A DNA stretch of 64,000 nt, from the NCBI GenBank assembly GCA_037074765.1, contig JBAMDO010000063.1, positions 124,001 to 188,000 on the forward strand, written 5' to 3'. A program made the translations under genes and the position numbers. Origin of the DNA: Mansonella perstans (taxonomy: Eukaryota > Nematoda > Chromadorea > Rhabditida > Onchocercidae). Shown here piece after piece: positions 19,867-33,200 of this stretch (positions are counted from its first letter, which is position 1; each line of letters opens with the position of its first letter). The notes beneath the pieces were generated by a model that saw only the letters and a program-made list of their open reading frames with translations, ran no database searches and was not told the origin of the DNA.

Positions 19867-22800
19867 ATGCGGTTACGGGTTGATGTGTGTCGCGCGATCG
19901 TGCTAACTTCTCTGGTATGGATGATGATTGATGTGATCATATTATTTCGTTTTCTTGACACTGGTAGTAGTGGAATAACTTCAAAGTAAGTCCTACTTCG
20001 TATACAGTTTATAGCCCGAAATAACTGTTTACTACTAATTAATAAGTCACTTTCAGTTTTACCAGACCTATTCTGTTTGAAGCGAATGTTTTTCTGTTGT
20101 TTATTTAAAGTAATGATTATAATGTTTTTCCTCACATTAAGCAGTTATGAATATTGTTGCCAGCTTATTTTGATGTTAATTTCTAACGCTTTGCTAAAAT
20201 GCTTATCATTTGTATAATTTTGAGAATTCATGTTCATTATTGAAACTGAAAGCTAACCTATCAGTATCTTGCTTTTACCTTCTTTTTTCAGAGTTGCAGT
20301 CAAGTTGCGAGGTGATCGTCGTTCAGAGGATGATTTTAGGGCTAAGGAAAATGATTTTATTGATCGCGAAGCTATGGAAGAGTTAGAAATATTGCTAAAA
20401 AGTTTGTTCTTTTTAACACAAAAATTATTTTACAATCTTAGCGACAATAATCTTACATCAGTTTTTTTTTTATCTTAAAAAAAAAAAAAACATTTCATAT
20501 TATCACTGACAAATATATGTCACAGACATTTTTAGAAGATTTTTGCGAAATTTTCTTACTTAAGGTGTAACTTTCGATAGAAATGGACCGGGTGAAATGG
20601 GTAGTGCAGTAATCGTTGATCCATCACAGCAGGAAGAACGGACACGGAGATTTAAAGAAAATCAGTTTGATGTTATGGCTTCAGATCTGATATCTATCAA
20701 TAGAGCACTTCCTGATTATCGGTCATCGAAGTTAGTTGTTTTAAGAAATTAATGGTTGCATTAGAAATTGATTTTACCAGTTCATTTATAGCTTAAAGTT
20801 TATTTCCACTTGTAACATGGGAATGATTTATTTGCAAATTTCTAATTGACAGTTGTCTTCTTTGTGAGAGTTAATAAGTGTTTGTAGTTCTCTGATTCGT
20901 TGTGATTAATGAAATTTCAAGTGTACAAATTGATTTGTGCTAATTCAGATGTCGCGAAGCTGCACGAAAATACGATGTGACGAATTTTCCTACGGTATCC
21001 ATAATAATTGTTTTTCATAACGAAGCGTGGAGTACACTTCTTCGTACAATACATTCTGTTATAAATCGAAGCCCGCATTATTTGATCAAAGAAATTATTC
21101 TTATTGATGACTTGTCCAACCGCAGTTAGTTGCTTTTGCCTGTTCATGATATTATTTGTTTGGGTAGATGATAACTGAAATTTCCAATAATGAAATCAGA
21201 CAGTAATGATGGATGAAATAATTGTACGCTAAGTCATACCTTCATTCTATCGAAGATCATATGGTCACGCCATTGTAATAGTCTTCGTTTATTTTTTAAA
21301 ATTTAAATTTATTTCTGGAGTAGTCTTCTGGTTTTTAAATTTTAGCGTATTTGCGGAAGCCTCTTGATGAATACATCAAAAGATTTTCACTTCCCTTTCA
21401 TCTCATTCATCTAGCAGAACGATCAGGCCTTATCCGAGCGCGTTTACATGGTGCAAAGATGGCAAAAGGGAAGGTATGTACGGATTTCGAATGTTTTCAG
21501 CCTGAAAGCTCTTTTTTAGAAACTTTCAAAAGCAAATTTTCCTTTAAATAGTTTCGCAGAAATCCTACAAAGACTTGAAAGTTTTTATCACAATTCTTTT
21601 CACATTATAATCCTTTAATTACACAATTCAAAAAAAAGTTGATATTGCTGAGGTAATTAATATGAAGCGTTGTATATTATAATAATTATTAACTATTGAA
21701 TTTCTGCGAAACTGTTCATGAATTTCTAATACTATTTCTGAGAATTTCAATTTATAGGTTTTGTTGTTTTTGGACGCACATGTTGAAGTGACGGAAGGAT
21801 GGTTGGAGCCATTATTGGACCGAGTATCAACCGATCGAAAACACGTAGTGGCACCAATTATCGATGTCATTTCGGATGAAAATTTCGAATATATCACTGC
21901 TTCCGATGTTACTTGGGGGGGTTTCAATTGGCACCTAAACTTTCGCTGGTATCCAGTAAGCACCATTTATTTTCTTACCTCTGCTTGGTAGAGTTGATCA
22001 GATGTGTGCAGAATTCTTATTCCAGCACTTTGTCGCACGCTTATTTTACAGGTACCTATACGGGAAATGGAACGGCGTAACCACGATCGTTCGATTCCCC
22101 TTCAGTAAGCTTTTCATCTATTTTCCTGTTTCGCTTTCATTTTGAAATGTGGAAAATGTTTGCTATCAAAAATGTTGTATTTTTAGCAAACCAAAACTTT
22201 TAATTTGTTCAGGACCCCGACAATTGCTGGTGGTTTATTTGCTATCGATCGGCAATTTTTTTATGATATTGGCTCCTACGATGACGGAATGGAAGTTTGG
22301 GGCGGTGAAAATCTGGAAATTTCATTTAGGGTAGTCTCAACATCTCATATGAATTTTCTTTTAGGCTCTTTAATAGATATTTTGAGACTTTTGATTATTT
22401 TTTAAAAACAAGGAATTGGCTTTCTCATATAATTCACACGACTGGAAAGTTTTATGACGAAATCTTTCACAAATGCCTTCTAAAAAAATATGCAGTTTGA
22501 AGATGAAATGTTAATTTTTCCTCATATTCAGGTATGGATGTGTGGCGGTAGTTTGGAGATTCATCCATGTTCTCGAGTTGGTCATGTATTTCGGAAACAT
22601 ACTCCGTATTCATTTCCGGGTGGAACAGCAAATGTCATATATCATAATGCCGCTCGCACTGCTGAAGTTTGGATGGATGAATATAAAGATATATTTTATA
22701 AAACGGTACCAGGTATGTCTCAACTAATTACTGGATATTTACTGAAGATTATTAAAAATGAATTTCAAAGCCTCAATAATTGAGTTCGGAAATAAGATAG

Positions 22801-24350
22801 ATTACAAAATTTCCATGCTAATTTTGTTCATTTATATTGTTTTTTTCTTCGGAATAAGAACTAAATAAGTGCACGAATGAAATAATTAAACAATAGCTAA
22901 CTTTTCTACTTTTTTTTTGTTTATTTTTATTTGGGCTCAGCTAATTGCAAGAAGTTATTGTTCAGATATATTTGGCTTTTATCAGCTTACTATCCATCTG
23001 TTTTAGCTGCAAAAAATGTTGATGTTGGAGACTTAACAGAACGAAAAATTTTACGGGAAAATTTGCAATGTAAAAATTTTCGATGGTATTTGGAAACGAT
23101 TTATCCGGAATCGCCCATTCCAATTGATTTTCTTAGTTTAGGACAGGTAATTTTTATTATGGACTTTATTTTTTACTTTTTATTTGGAGAATTCTTATTT
23201 ACGTAAGAGTCGATCGCTTTTTCATCTATTTCCAATGCTTTTGCTTTTTATAATTATTAACTTCGTAATGGTATTTTCCAGAAATAAATTACATGTCTTG
23301 CGACATGTCCTTGCGTATATATCGTCTCGTAGTGACATTTTGTTGCTTGTCTATCATTATCAGTAATATATATGCTATCATTCTTCTTGGAAAAAATTGT
23401 AACTAGTGAGAATTTGTTACAGGTACAAAATATGGGAACAATGCAATGTCTGGATACAGCAGGTCGATCAGCCGGTGATTTTCCTGCAATGTTTGCCTGC
23501 CACGGTAAAGGTGGTAATCAGGTCTGAAGATTTCATTTGGAAGCATATAAATAAAATTTTTTCATTTGACCTACAGCCACCGCTTTTTTCAGAAATCGTG
23601 CTTCAAAATACTGGTTTATGCATTAGATCTTAATAATTGATTGATGATGATTGATTATGTCACTCCAGTAGAAAGGAAATACTATTAGTTTCTGAAGCTA
23701 GAATCTTAGTTCACAAGAAAAATAAAATGCTGATTCTAAACTATCATTTGGGAAATGTTTAACATTAATTTCAAAAAAAAAGAATGTGGATATTAAAGAA
23801 ATGAGAATCCTACTTTTGACTGTATACGCGAATATATTAAAGTTATAAGTAAGACTGCAGATGCTGAGAAAAATTTATATCAGCCTAATTATAGTTTTAT
23901 TATAGCTATGGGCTTACACTGGAAAAGGTGAAATCCGCTCCGATGAATTTTGCTTAGCCTTCACAGTAAAGGGTGTTAGCATGGAAAAATGTATTGGCTC
24001 GATACTACCATCGAAAATGGCCTTTGACTATGAGAAAAAAGTAAGTTTCAAACAATCTCTATGATATTCACTTTGCAAATTTTTATTAATTCGATGAGTC
24101 ACTTGCACTAATTTTGCAATATATAATTGAAAACTGTTTAATTATCGGAGAATTTGTAATTATTTGATTACTTACTTTGAGATATTTTTCCAAAATTATT
24201 AAAAATGAAGACTTTCAGACATTGATGTTGAGACATCGAGAAACGGGCTTGTGTTTGCAAACGAGTGAATCCGGATTGCTATTAAGCCCCTGTTTTCATA
24301 CTGATATGATTCAGAAGTGGAGGTTAGGAGGATACAGGGTGTTGGAATAA
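19867..24350 (+). CDS. Polypeptide N-acetylgalactosaminyltransferase (GALNT1/13-like, GLY family), 13 exons
   Basis: A Golgi enzyme that starts mucin-type O-glycosylation by moving GalNAc from UDP-GalNAc to Ser/Thr. Exons: 19867-19985, 20292-20401, 20565-20730, 20949-21124, 21346-21473, 21758-21955, 22052-22104, 22213-22330, 22532-22712, 23007-23146, 23423-23521, 23906-24040, 24219-24350, giving 584 residues. It is a type II protein with an N-terminal membrane anchor (about residues 10-33). The GT-A domain shows [17 protein letters not shown], the metal-binding DxH as [19 protein letters not shown], and [11 protein letters not shown] followed by [21 protein letters not shown] linker leads to a C-terminal ricin-type lectin domain with CLD only in the first repeat; later repeats read CLA and CLQ. 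The spacing resembles GALNT1/GALNT13 and worm GLY-3 most, but I cannot fix the orthologue. Confidence 0.93.
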
Positions 24351-27300
24351 TATATAAAGCAACAACAGTGATAGAAACGGAAATACGTATTTCTGTGCTC
24401 ATCAGGAATGTTTGAAATGTTTACTTTGATCTTGCTCTATAACATCATAACGATTCCTATCCGTTAATTGTTTCTGTTATCGTTTGTTTTTGGTTTATTT
24501 TGATGAGTGATATGTTTCTATTTGCAAAATTTGTTCAACAAGAAGTTCTCAAAAATGGCAATTTTTGAGACGGGTTTCCAGATCTAATGAAAATTAGCTT
24601 AAATGTTAAGCGAAAGTGCTGTTTTTTTCTTCTGGTATTTTTATACTGTCGTCCTTTTTTGTATAGTTAATGATTTGAGCATCACTGCTGACAATGTTTT
24701 TGACCATTGCTACTTCATAAAATGGTATTATTCAAGTAATAATGAGAATTAATTTGAGCTTTTTATAGAAGCATAGCATTGGATGTGAATTGTTGGAAAC
24801 TACCATTAGTCAGTTAGTTAATATGACAATAATTGTACACAAAAAGTTTGTGCTTTCGATAATATAACCAAACTGCAAATGAGAGATTCCTTTTTTAACA
24901 TCATTTCATTTAATTACTGTTACAGACGTCTGATATTTTCTGATATTCTCTGATATACTTTGACATTCTATATTTCCGGATGATTACAAAAGAATTTTCA
25001 TTGAAATATGTTCAGATAATGGTTGTGGTATTTCTTTTTTGTTTTATTTTTAAATTAATTAATAGGTTGTGTTATGCTGTTCAAAGATGGTAATGCTAGC
25101 CAACAAATCTGTTGATATTGTGATATTTTCATTCACTTTTTTATTTACTTTCAATTCTCTTTTCTCATGTTTAAAACTCGTTTCCTTCCAATTTGAAGCT
25201 CCATTTTGATGCTTACTTTTCCATCCTGTCATTTCTTATCCTTTTTATGTCATTTTCATTGAATTTATGTTGACTGAATGCTTATAGATACATTCCTTAC
25301 ATTAATTTTTCTTTCGCAATTTTGAGAATTTGAAATTTTTTATCATTTGTTAGAAAGTATGCCAGCTATCAAATACAGTCGAAGTTAAATGAATTCGGGT
25401 TTTGCCAAAAACAAATCACCAGTCCGGTTTGCAGTCAAATAAATGATAATAAAGTCATTTTTATTTGATGATTTCCCTTATATTTTTCATCTGGTCTTCT
25501 TTGCATTTTCTAAATTCCAGTTTTCTGAATTTTTCATACATAAGCATGATTTTTGTTGTTTTATGCGATTATTCCTTATTACATATCTGAATAATTCATC
25601 AGGTTTTCCTGACGTATAACTTGTAAAGTTAATTTTTAACTCAAATTATTACGCATAGGCTGCCAATTGTATAATTTAAATTTCATGAAATAAATGCATA
25701 TACTTTAAGATATGATCTCTTGGAAGGAGAAGTGAATAGGACTCAAAAAGTTAATACTTCTGTGAGAACGATTGCAAAGACTCCAGTCTCCTCTGTTTTC
25801 TCTTGTACAAATTCAAGTACTGAGAACACGGATTTGATATTCAATGGAATAATAATTAAATTCTAGGAGATTTTAACTCATTTATGGAAATATAAGATTA
25901 AATGAATTTATTAATAAAAAACAAGATTAAATCGGTAGAATATTTCGAAGTAGGATTCCGTTCAATTTCTTGTTGAGCTTCTGGAAAACTTGATTAGCAT
26001 TTATTCTACTGCTTCTGTGGAATAATATTGTCTTCTAGAAGCCCAGTTTGACTGTCATGGATAATACGCGTTGCAAACAAAGCTAGTTAAACTAATGAGT
26101 TGTGATTAAGTACGCTGGTATGCTGCAGTTTACCTAAATAGTCATTTATCACAAATTGTACTTATGTTTGAATTTCGACTATAGTTTAATTTAATTAACT
26201 GAGAAATTCGATATTTTTCTCCATGGCTTCAGATTTTATCAACAGTAGATAATTTGGAAAAAACTGGATCCAGAAAGTTCGAACTATCCACTCAATCACA
26301 AGAGTCATTTAAAAGTTCCATACTATGAAGTAGTTATTCAGAATTAATTATAGAATCGAAAAAAAAAATATTCCACAGCGTTAGCTGACATTTTTAAAAG
26401 AAAAAAATTGAAGATGAAAAAAACAGGAAAAAACTAATTTAAAAAGATGGGAAGGTGGCGGAGAAGAAGACATCCTGAAATTAAGAATACATATCTTGAA
26501 ATTGTGCAAAAAGTTCGAAATTGAATTTGAAAATATAATTGGAATACAATGGATGGTTACTGTTCAGATTATGATTATTATTTCTGATGCTATTTTACAT
26601 TTCGCTATTGAGGTTGAGTTGAAAATACGGCAATAAGGAAATTTCGACAATTCAATTACCAAATTGATGTTTTTTTGCAGCGAACCACAATTGTCATTGT
26701 CAGTTCCAGTCAATTTTTAAAAAGATGTCTTTTGTACTTTTAGTTTTAATCGTTCCTTAATAAATTTGGAACGGAAAATCTGGAAAGTCCGGAAAATTGG
26801 AATGTGGAGCGAAAATCCCCAATTAATTAATTTATTATAGATAAGATATCAGCAAGTTAATTACCAGCGACATTTGGCTAATGATGGCTCATTGTAAAAC
26901 AGCCGACTTCATGACTTCTATCTCGCGTTACTGAATGTAGTTCAAGCATCAGAAAAAACGAAAACTAAAATGGAGACTGGTAATAACACTCAAAGACATA
27001 TTTCAGCCATTAGGCCCATTCTAATGAAACTTGGCAATTTATAATGACGGTTTGTGTTACCATGGTTATTTTAATTGGTAGATAAAATATGAACATGCTG
27101 GCCATATCGATAGATGGAGATGACCAGAAAGGCAAAGTCTTAAAGTAAACCAAAAGTCGAATTGGGCTACAGAATAACAATACTAAGATTAAAATTTGCA
27201 AGCAAAACAAGACGATGTTAAACATAATATTCCTGTAAATGTCCACTACTGATGTCCACTGAATGTCCAGCGAAGATGTCCACTATTTTGGCAGGGCAAA

Positions 27301-30034
27301 ATTAGTAATAAAGCAACCGAATAGGTTGAGTTCTGCAAGAAAAATAGACCGAGAGAAAGTTTGATTAACACTGAGTACTATACAACGCGTGAAATTTTTG
27401 GCGAAAATTATAATTTCTAACTGAAACATTTTTTGATGCACAATGTTTGTGTGCACATATGACTCGAAAGGCCAAAACAAACTTTTTCCCACATTTTGCC
27501 GGCTTGGATAATTAACGATGCCTGTTCTCTACAATAGGCTTCAAATTTATTTAAAACTTAGAAAAGCATTGACATGAAAAGTTCAACTTTACTACTAATG
27601 CATCCATCGAAAAAAATCAATTGCTTGACTTCTTTCCTAAATTGGCGTCTGTTATTGATTTTAAGTAAATAAAATAAAATAGACATAATTCGAAATTTCA
27701 TCGAATCTGGATCTGTTTATCTAATAGATCAATGATTTGTTCATAGCACCGATTATCTAGTTAGATAGAAGAATCAGAGCTAGAAAACTGATGTAGGACT
27801 GTAGGATTAATATGATTGTTTACAAAACATTGAAAGCTAAATTTAATAATCCATCTAGAAATAAGGAAAATAACGAGCTCACGTTCCTCACAACAAGAAA
27901 GTCCTCACAAACAATAAAATCAATTTTCATGTTCCTCACAAACAACAAAGCCAATTTTGACTTTTCTCCCAAACGAGAAAGCCATTTCTTTTAGTGCGGG
28001 TTTCCACGTAAAAAGATCAGCGAATTTTCACATTATTTACAAACAAGAAAATCATTTTTCACAACCCTCAAAAACAAAAAGGAAAAAGAACTTGGTCATT
28101 TGCTGAATGCAAAATGTTTTACAAATAGTATACTTAACTGTATTGTGCATTACTATTCAGTCAGTCAGAAGGGATTTAGAATGTTTACATTTAGAATATA
28201 ATTCGATTTTTAATATTTCATTCTATTATTGATTAGGCGATGCAATTAATGAATGATAATGATGTTTCTGAAATTTTAAATTGTACATGCAAAAGAGATT
28301 ATGGAATCAGATAGTTGGAGTTGTTCGATGCGTGATCATCCATCATTACTTACTGAAGTAAGTGTACCGTGCAAGAAATGCCACGATTCTTGCAAAAAAA
28401 ACCACGAAAACGTTTGAAACATATGTAGCATTTTGTTTTTTGCTTTCCTTTCCTTTTCTTGCTGTATATGAAAATTATTATGCGTTACTTTTTTCATTTT
28501 TTGTAAATTTTATATTAGCAGTAGATAAAAAATGGAAAACAAATAGCTAAGAAATAGCAAATAAAAGACTGATTTTCTGTTAATCACATTGCAGTAATTA
28601 ACTTTCCGAAAGAGACTTTACATATCAGTTTATAAAGCATTGTGCTATCATCTTTATTTGCTTCTACATTTCAGTCTTTCAGGAATTCAATAAACTCTGC
28701 TTAGTAATCATATCAGCATGGATCTCGTGTGAAAGTTCAATTTATCATTCTCATAAAAAAAGTAATCAGAAGAATCAATGCAATTTTATTGTCAAATTGT
28801 ATGCCCATCACATTACACTAAAATTTCAAATGAAATTATTTCAATATTCCATTTTTTTGATTTCTAGATATTTCTCGAATAAAATCTTGATTTGTTTTCC
28901 TCAAAAGTCAATATTCTGATAAGTGGTTTCTTAAATCATCTATATGATCTTAATTTTTTCTTTTTTCCAACTAGATTGACAGTAATTCAAACAATAGAGC
29001 TAAATTAAAGCAACAGACTGAGAAATGATGTTCTGCTCACAATTAATATTGAAATTGTATTCAGCACTTTATTAAAATTATAAACCTATGAAACAAGTGA
29101 CTGAACCCAATGGCACTTAATGTCCTAGAGTACATGTTATGATATTCGAAAACACATGATTAATTTTTACCATTTATTAAGAATCATTAGTAATAATTGC
29201 AATAAGCAGCTAATTGGAAAATTTGTGTTTTTATGCTTCACACTAATTTAACTAAACTATCTCTAATAAATTTCTTTAAAATGCTTTAAGGCAGATTTAA
29301 TGGAAACCTAATGGATTTCAGATTTTAGGATTTCAGATTTAAAAAAATCAAGAATGTGGTACTTGAAATGAGCTCTTTAATTCATTTAAAAAAAAATGCA
29401 TTCAGAAGATTGTAAAAAGTCTGGTAAGATTTCCTGCTACGATTAATACTTATTCAAAATACTAGTGCATATTAATTACTTTGTTCGCTTTATTGAAATA
29501 GGGCAATAAAAGAAGTTTCTTGCAGATCAGTTATGCAAGACTATCGAGCCAAAGTAGTTTTTCGACAAATGATATAGAAGGGATATGTGACATGGGACTG
29601 AGAGTAAAGAGGCTTAAATATGAGCAATTTGATGGAATGTATGGGAAGCGTCTTGGTGAGATCACATAGAATGTAGTTAATTTAGCCTTAGGATGGGCAA
29701 ATATATGGGTGAAGTGAAATGAATCATAGAAATAGTACTTTCATAGGTTTAAAAAATAGTATTTTCATATGCTGTACAGTGAATTAGAAAAGAGTAAGAG
29801 GAAAGAAGTATATTTCCTGAGGAGATACCACCAATATCTGAGGAGAATAACATGTGTGGGTTGGAGGATGGCAGAATTGAAGACCGGAAAGTAGAACAGA
29901 AATATCGATATTTTTTGAGGAAAATTAGTGGGCAAAGGGTAAAATTCATCGTGCAGTTATGGTCAGGTGAATGATGTTAAAGTATTGATGAAGTATCGGT
30001 AAACAAAATCGAGCAGACCTATTTGTCTTTTCAG
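24351..30034. other. Gene-poor intergenic region of 5.7 kb
   Basis: I see no supported gene. A short open segment ending in GAA|GTAAGT (28309-28349) could be an isolated exon but has no partner. Around 27880-28075 there are imperfect repeats of CTCACAAACAA plus AAxCCAATTTT. A hydrophobic minus-strand frame at 27010-27246 has no recognisable family. The 3' UTR of the GalNAc-transferase lies at the left end. Confidence 0.45.
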
Positions 30035-30212
30035 TTCGCAACTAGTTTAGCAGCACCGTACAAACAAGTTTGTCAGTTGGTCAGTTTGGCTAAGCGGTCA
30101 GTGCTACAAATACGATTTTGGACGGAAAGATAGTGCTGTGTTAATTGAAAGTGTAGTCAGCACATATACAAAGCTGAACTTAATTTCCTCTGTCTATTTT
30201 AAACGATTAACG

Positions 30213-33200
30213 ATGGAATCAGGCCCAACCTATTTTACTTTTCTAATTCTTATTATTATCAACATATTCCATAAGTTTTATGCGCAACAATTAACTCCAA
30301 TTATCGGCGCCAAATGTGATATTAATAATCCAGAAGTACCCATTGGAAAAGGAACACAGTTTTTCTTGAAATGTGAGCAAAACATGCAGTAAGTAATTTA
30401 ATCATTGATATTGTGATATCATATTCCGATTTCTGAAATTAAAAGTTAAAAAATTTGAAAAGCATGTTATCATATGGAAAGCTGTTGGTTCGAATGACAT
30501 TATGGCATAAACATACTTGTTAATCTGCATTGCTTTCCTAATGGCAAATACCAATGAAATTGAATATTTATCTTAAAACTAATATTGAATTATAATAATG
30601 AGGTCTTTTAAAACCGCTTAATTAATTAATTCCAGTAAAGAAATGGAACTGAATTGCAATGAAATTTCATAAATATTGCAATAAATTCATCCAGTCAATG
30701 AAATCTTAGTTGTTGATGTTTTTTTTCTTGATTAGTAAAAGAAAAATAAGCAAAATTGATTTAGATCAGAAACCGGCAAAGGAGTTTGGGTGGTGAAAAG
30801 CCGTGTTCTATCAACTACAACATCAACAACTTCAGCAGCAGTACCTGTAACCACATCAGTATTATTGGAGAACAAGCAACAATCACAACAATCTCTTAAA
30901 ACAGATAATACCATCTGTGGTAGAATCAATTTATGATTTATTTCTTATATCAATTTTTTATAGTTATTTATGAATAAACGAGCTATTAGCATGCTAATTA
31001 ATTAGATCACAGTAATTATAAAATTTAGTGCAAAAATAATATATTTAAGAATAGCTTGGCAGTAACAATTTGGTCAAGATTTTTATTTTATAGTAGAAGA
31101 CAAAAGTGCACGAGATGGTGATCCATGTTCCGTATCACCGATATGCTTGCAACAAGAACAAGGACAATTGTCATCAAATTATTTGCAGTGTGACCAAAGG
31201 TAAATTGCTCATTTTTTCTCAAACCTATCGAAAACTTAGCTTAATATTGTAAGTGATATATTTAAGTTAGAAAAAATCTCACTAATCATAAATTTCGAAC
31301 ATTTATAATTCTTTGCCCCGGGAATCCATCATTTTTCTCTCAAATGATATTAATCCGGGTAAAAATATTAGTAAGGAGCAATATATTACATGATCAATTA
31401 AAAAAATCAAATATCTGAAGAAGGAAGATTTTCAAAATAATTTTAATAAAAGCTGGAATAAATTTCAAAATCGCAACAATTAAATATTTGAAACATGTTA
31501 GCACCAATCAATGGGTGAAGAAATCATGTTTGGATGAACGATCCTTCAGTTTTGAGCATCAGGCCTGTATCATATCAAACGTAAGCCCGCTCAAACAGAG
31601 TCGTCTTGGGACACGTAAGTTTACATGGCGCTTTTCAAAGTACTTAGGTATTTAATTATCATCGTCAGTCCATTTAATAAAAGAAAGGAAAATGCCGATT
31701 TTCAGCATGACTCTTTAAAAATATCAAAAACTTCGTGATCCGTAAGAGTCTGTCTCCTATCTCTTTCTAATATTTAGTTTTAAAAAAAACAGGTAAATCA
31801 ATAAATATATGACTGAGAACTGTAATTAAATATCTATGCATAAGACTATGAAAACGGTACGTCTACATGTACCTTTTTGTACAAGTACAAAAAGAACTGA
31901 CGAAGTCCAAATCTTTAAGTATTTATAGCATTTCTCTCGCTACTGGATTTGAAGTCCAAATTTGTACTATTACAAGGAATATACGGATATTAGCACTTCA
32001 TAATCATTCCGGATTATTTAATGTTAGTAATCAAGCTTATATTTAGTGTTATGGCTAGGCTCAAATCCTGAAAGTTCAGGAAAAAATTATCATCATAATT
32101 GTTCAAAATGCCATACATAATGATCTGATGAGGTTGACAGCATTGAAGTGATGAACAATGTAAGAATCAAACTTTCTCTTCGAATTATCAATCATAGTTA
32201 CTAGTAATCATTTGCTTTCCAGAGGTTAGCAGTAAAAAAGCATACGATTAACAGAATCTTATAATTCCGGAAATTTCCATAATTTTCGATGTTGTAATGT
32301 TTGAACCAGTTGTTCACTTACAGTTTTCACATTCTTGAAATCGTCGTTTGAACAGTTTGACCAATCTAATCAAAAATTAAAAAAAATAACTGGTTTTGGT
32401 AAAAGAATAAGCGTAAATATTTGGGAATCCACTGATCACGACAAGGATTGCAGTAGCAAAAGAAGAGCTTTTGGCAGCACAAATAAAACGAAGCACAAAA
32501 TTGAAGTACCTTTTGAAAGGAGTGGACATTAAGCTTATGAGTATACAGTATTGTTCACTTACTGCTACTAGCGATTTGTTGTTTTCGATCAATTGCTATT
32601 TGTTAACTGATCAGTGTTGAATAGGAAGATAAATGAGATTGGATATTTGACTTCGAAGAAAATTAGAAACTGTAGAAGAGGATGAATGAGCAAAAAAAAT
32701 TCAATTAACGAAAAAAAAGAATAATGGGTTAGGAAGAAGAGAAGGAGTTGCTGTTTCCGGAACACTTTAATCAGTGTGATGATAATTTACGGACGAATAC
32801 GTATTTGCCGTGATCCAAAAATCCAAATGTCTCGTTGAAAAAATGGATTCAGCATCAACAATAACTCTGAGAGCTTAATAAATAAGATGGAAATTTGACT
32901 GTAACATTGGTCGAGTGAACTGACCGCGGGAAAAAAAATCTGATGAATTTTTCTGGAGCAACAACTAAAATTAGAAAATTTATGAAATTGGAAATGAAAG
33001 AAGAATGTATCAATCAATAGAAGGAGGCTTTTTTTGGAAGAAAATTGTTCTAGTCTGATTAAATCACATTTTAGATTTGTTTAAAAAGAAAGGATGGATG
33101 AAATGAAAAAAAGGAAAACAAAACAAAGATCTTTTAAATTACATTTCTTTAGAATTTAATTGCTGTAAAACATTGAGTGATTTTTTCTTTTACTAATATA

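Noticed and set aside
27010..27492. Two adjacent hydrophobic minus-strand frames as a receptor fragment
   Set aside because: No motif of any receptor family, no splice sites that join them, and hydrophobic frames are common by chance in T-rich DNA.
28309..28349. Isolated exon-like segment ATGGAATCAGATAG... ending at GAA|GTAAGT
   Set aside because: A good donor and a short open frame, but no recognisable partner exon; the resemblance to the start of the gene at 30213 (ATGGAATCAGG) is only 10 bases.
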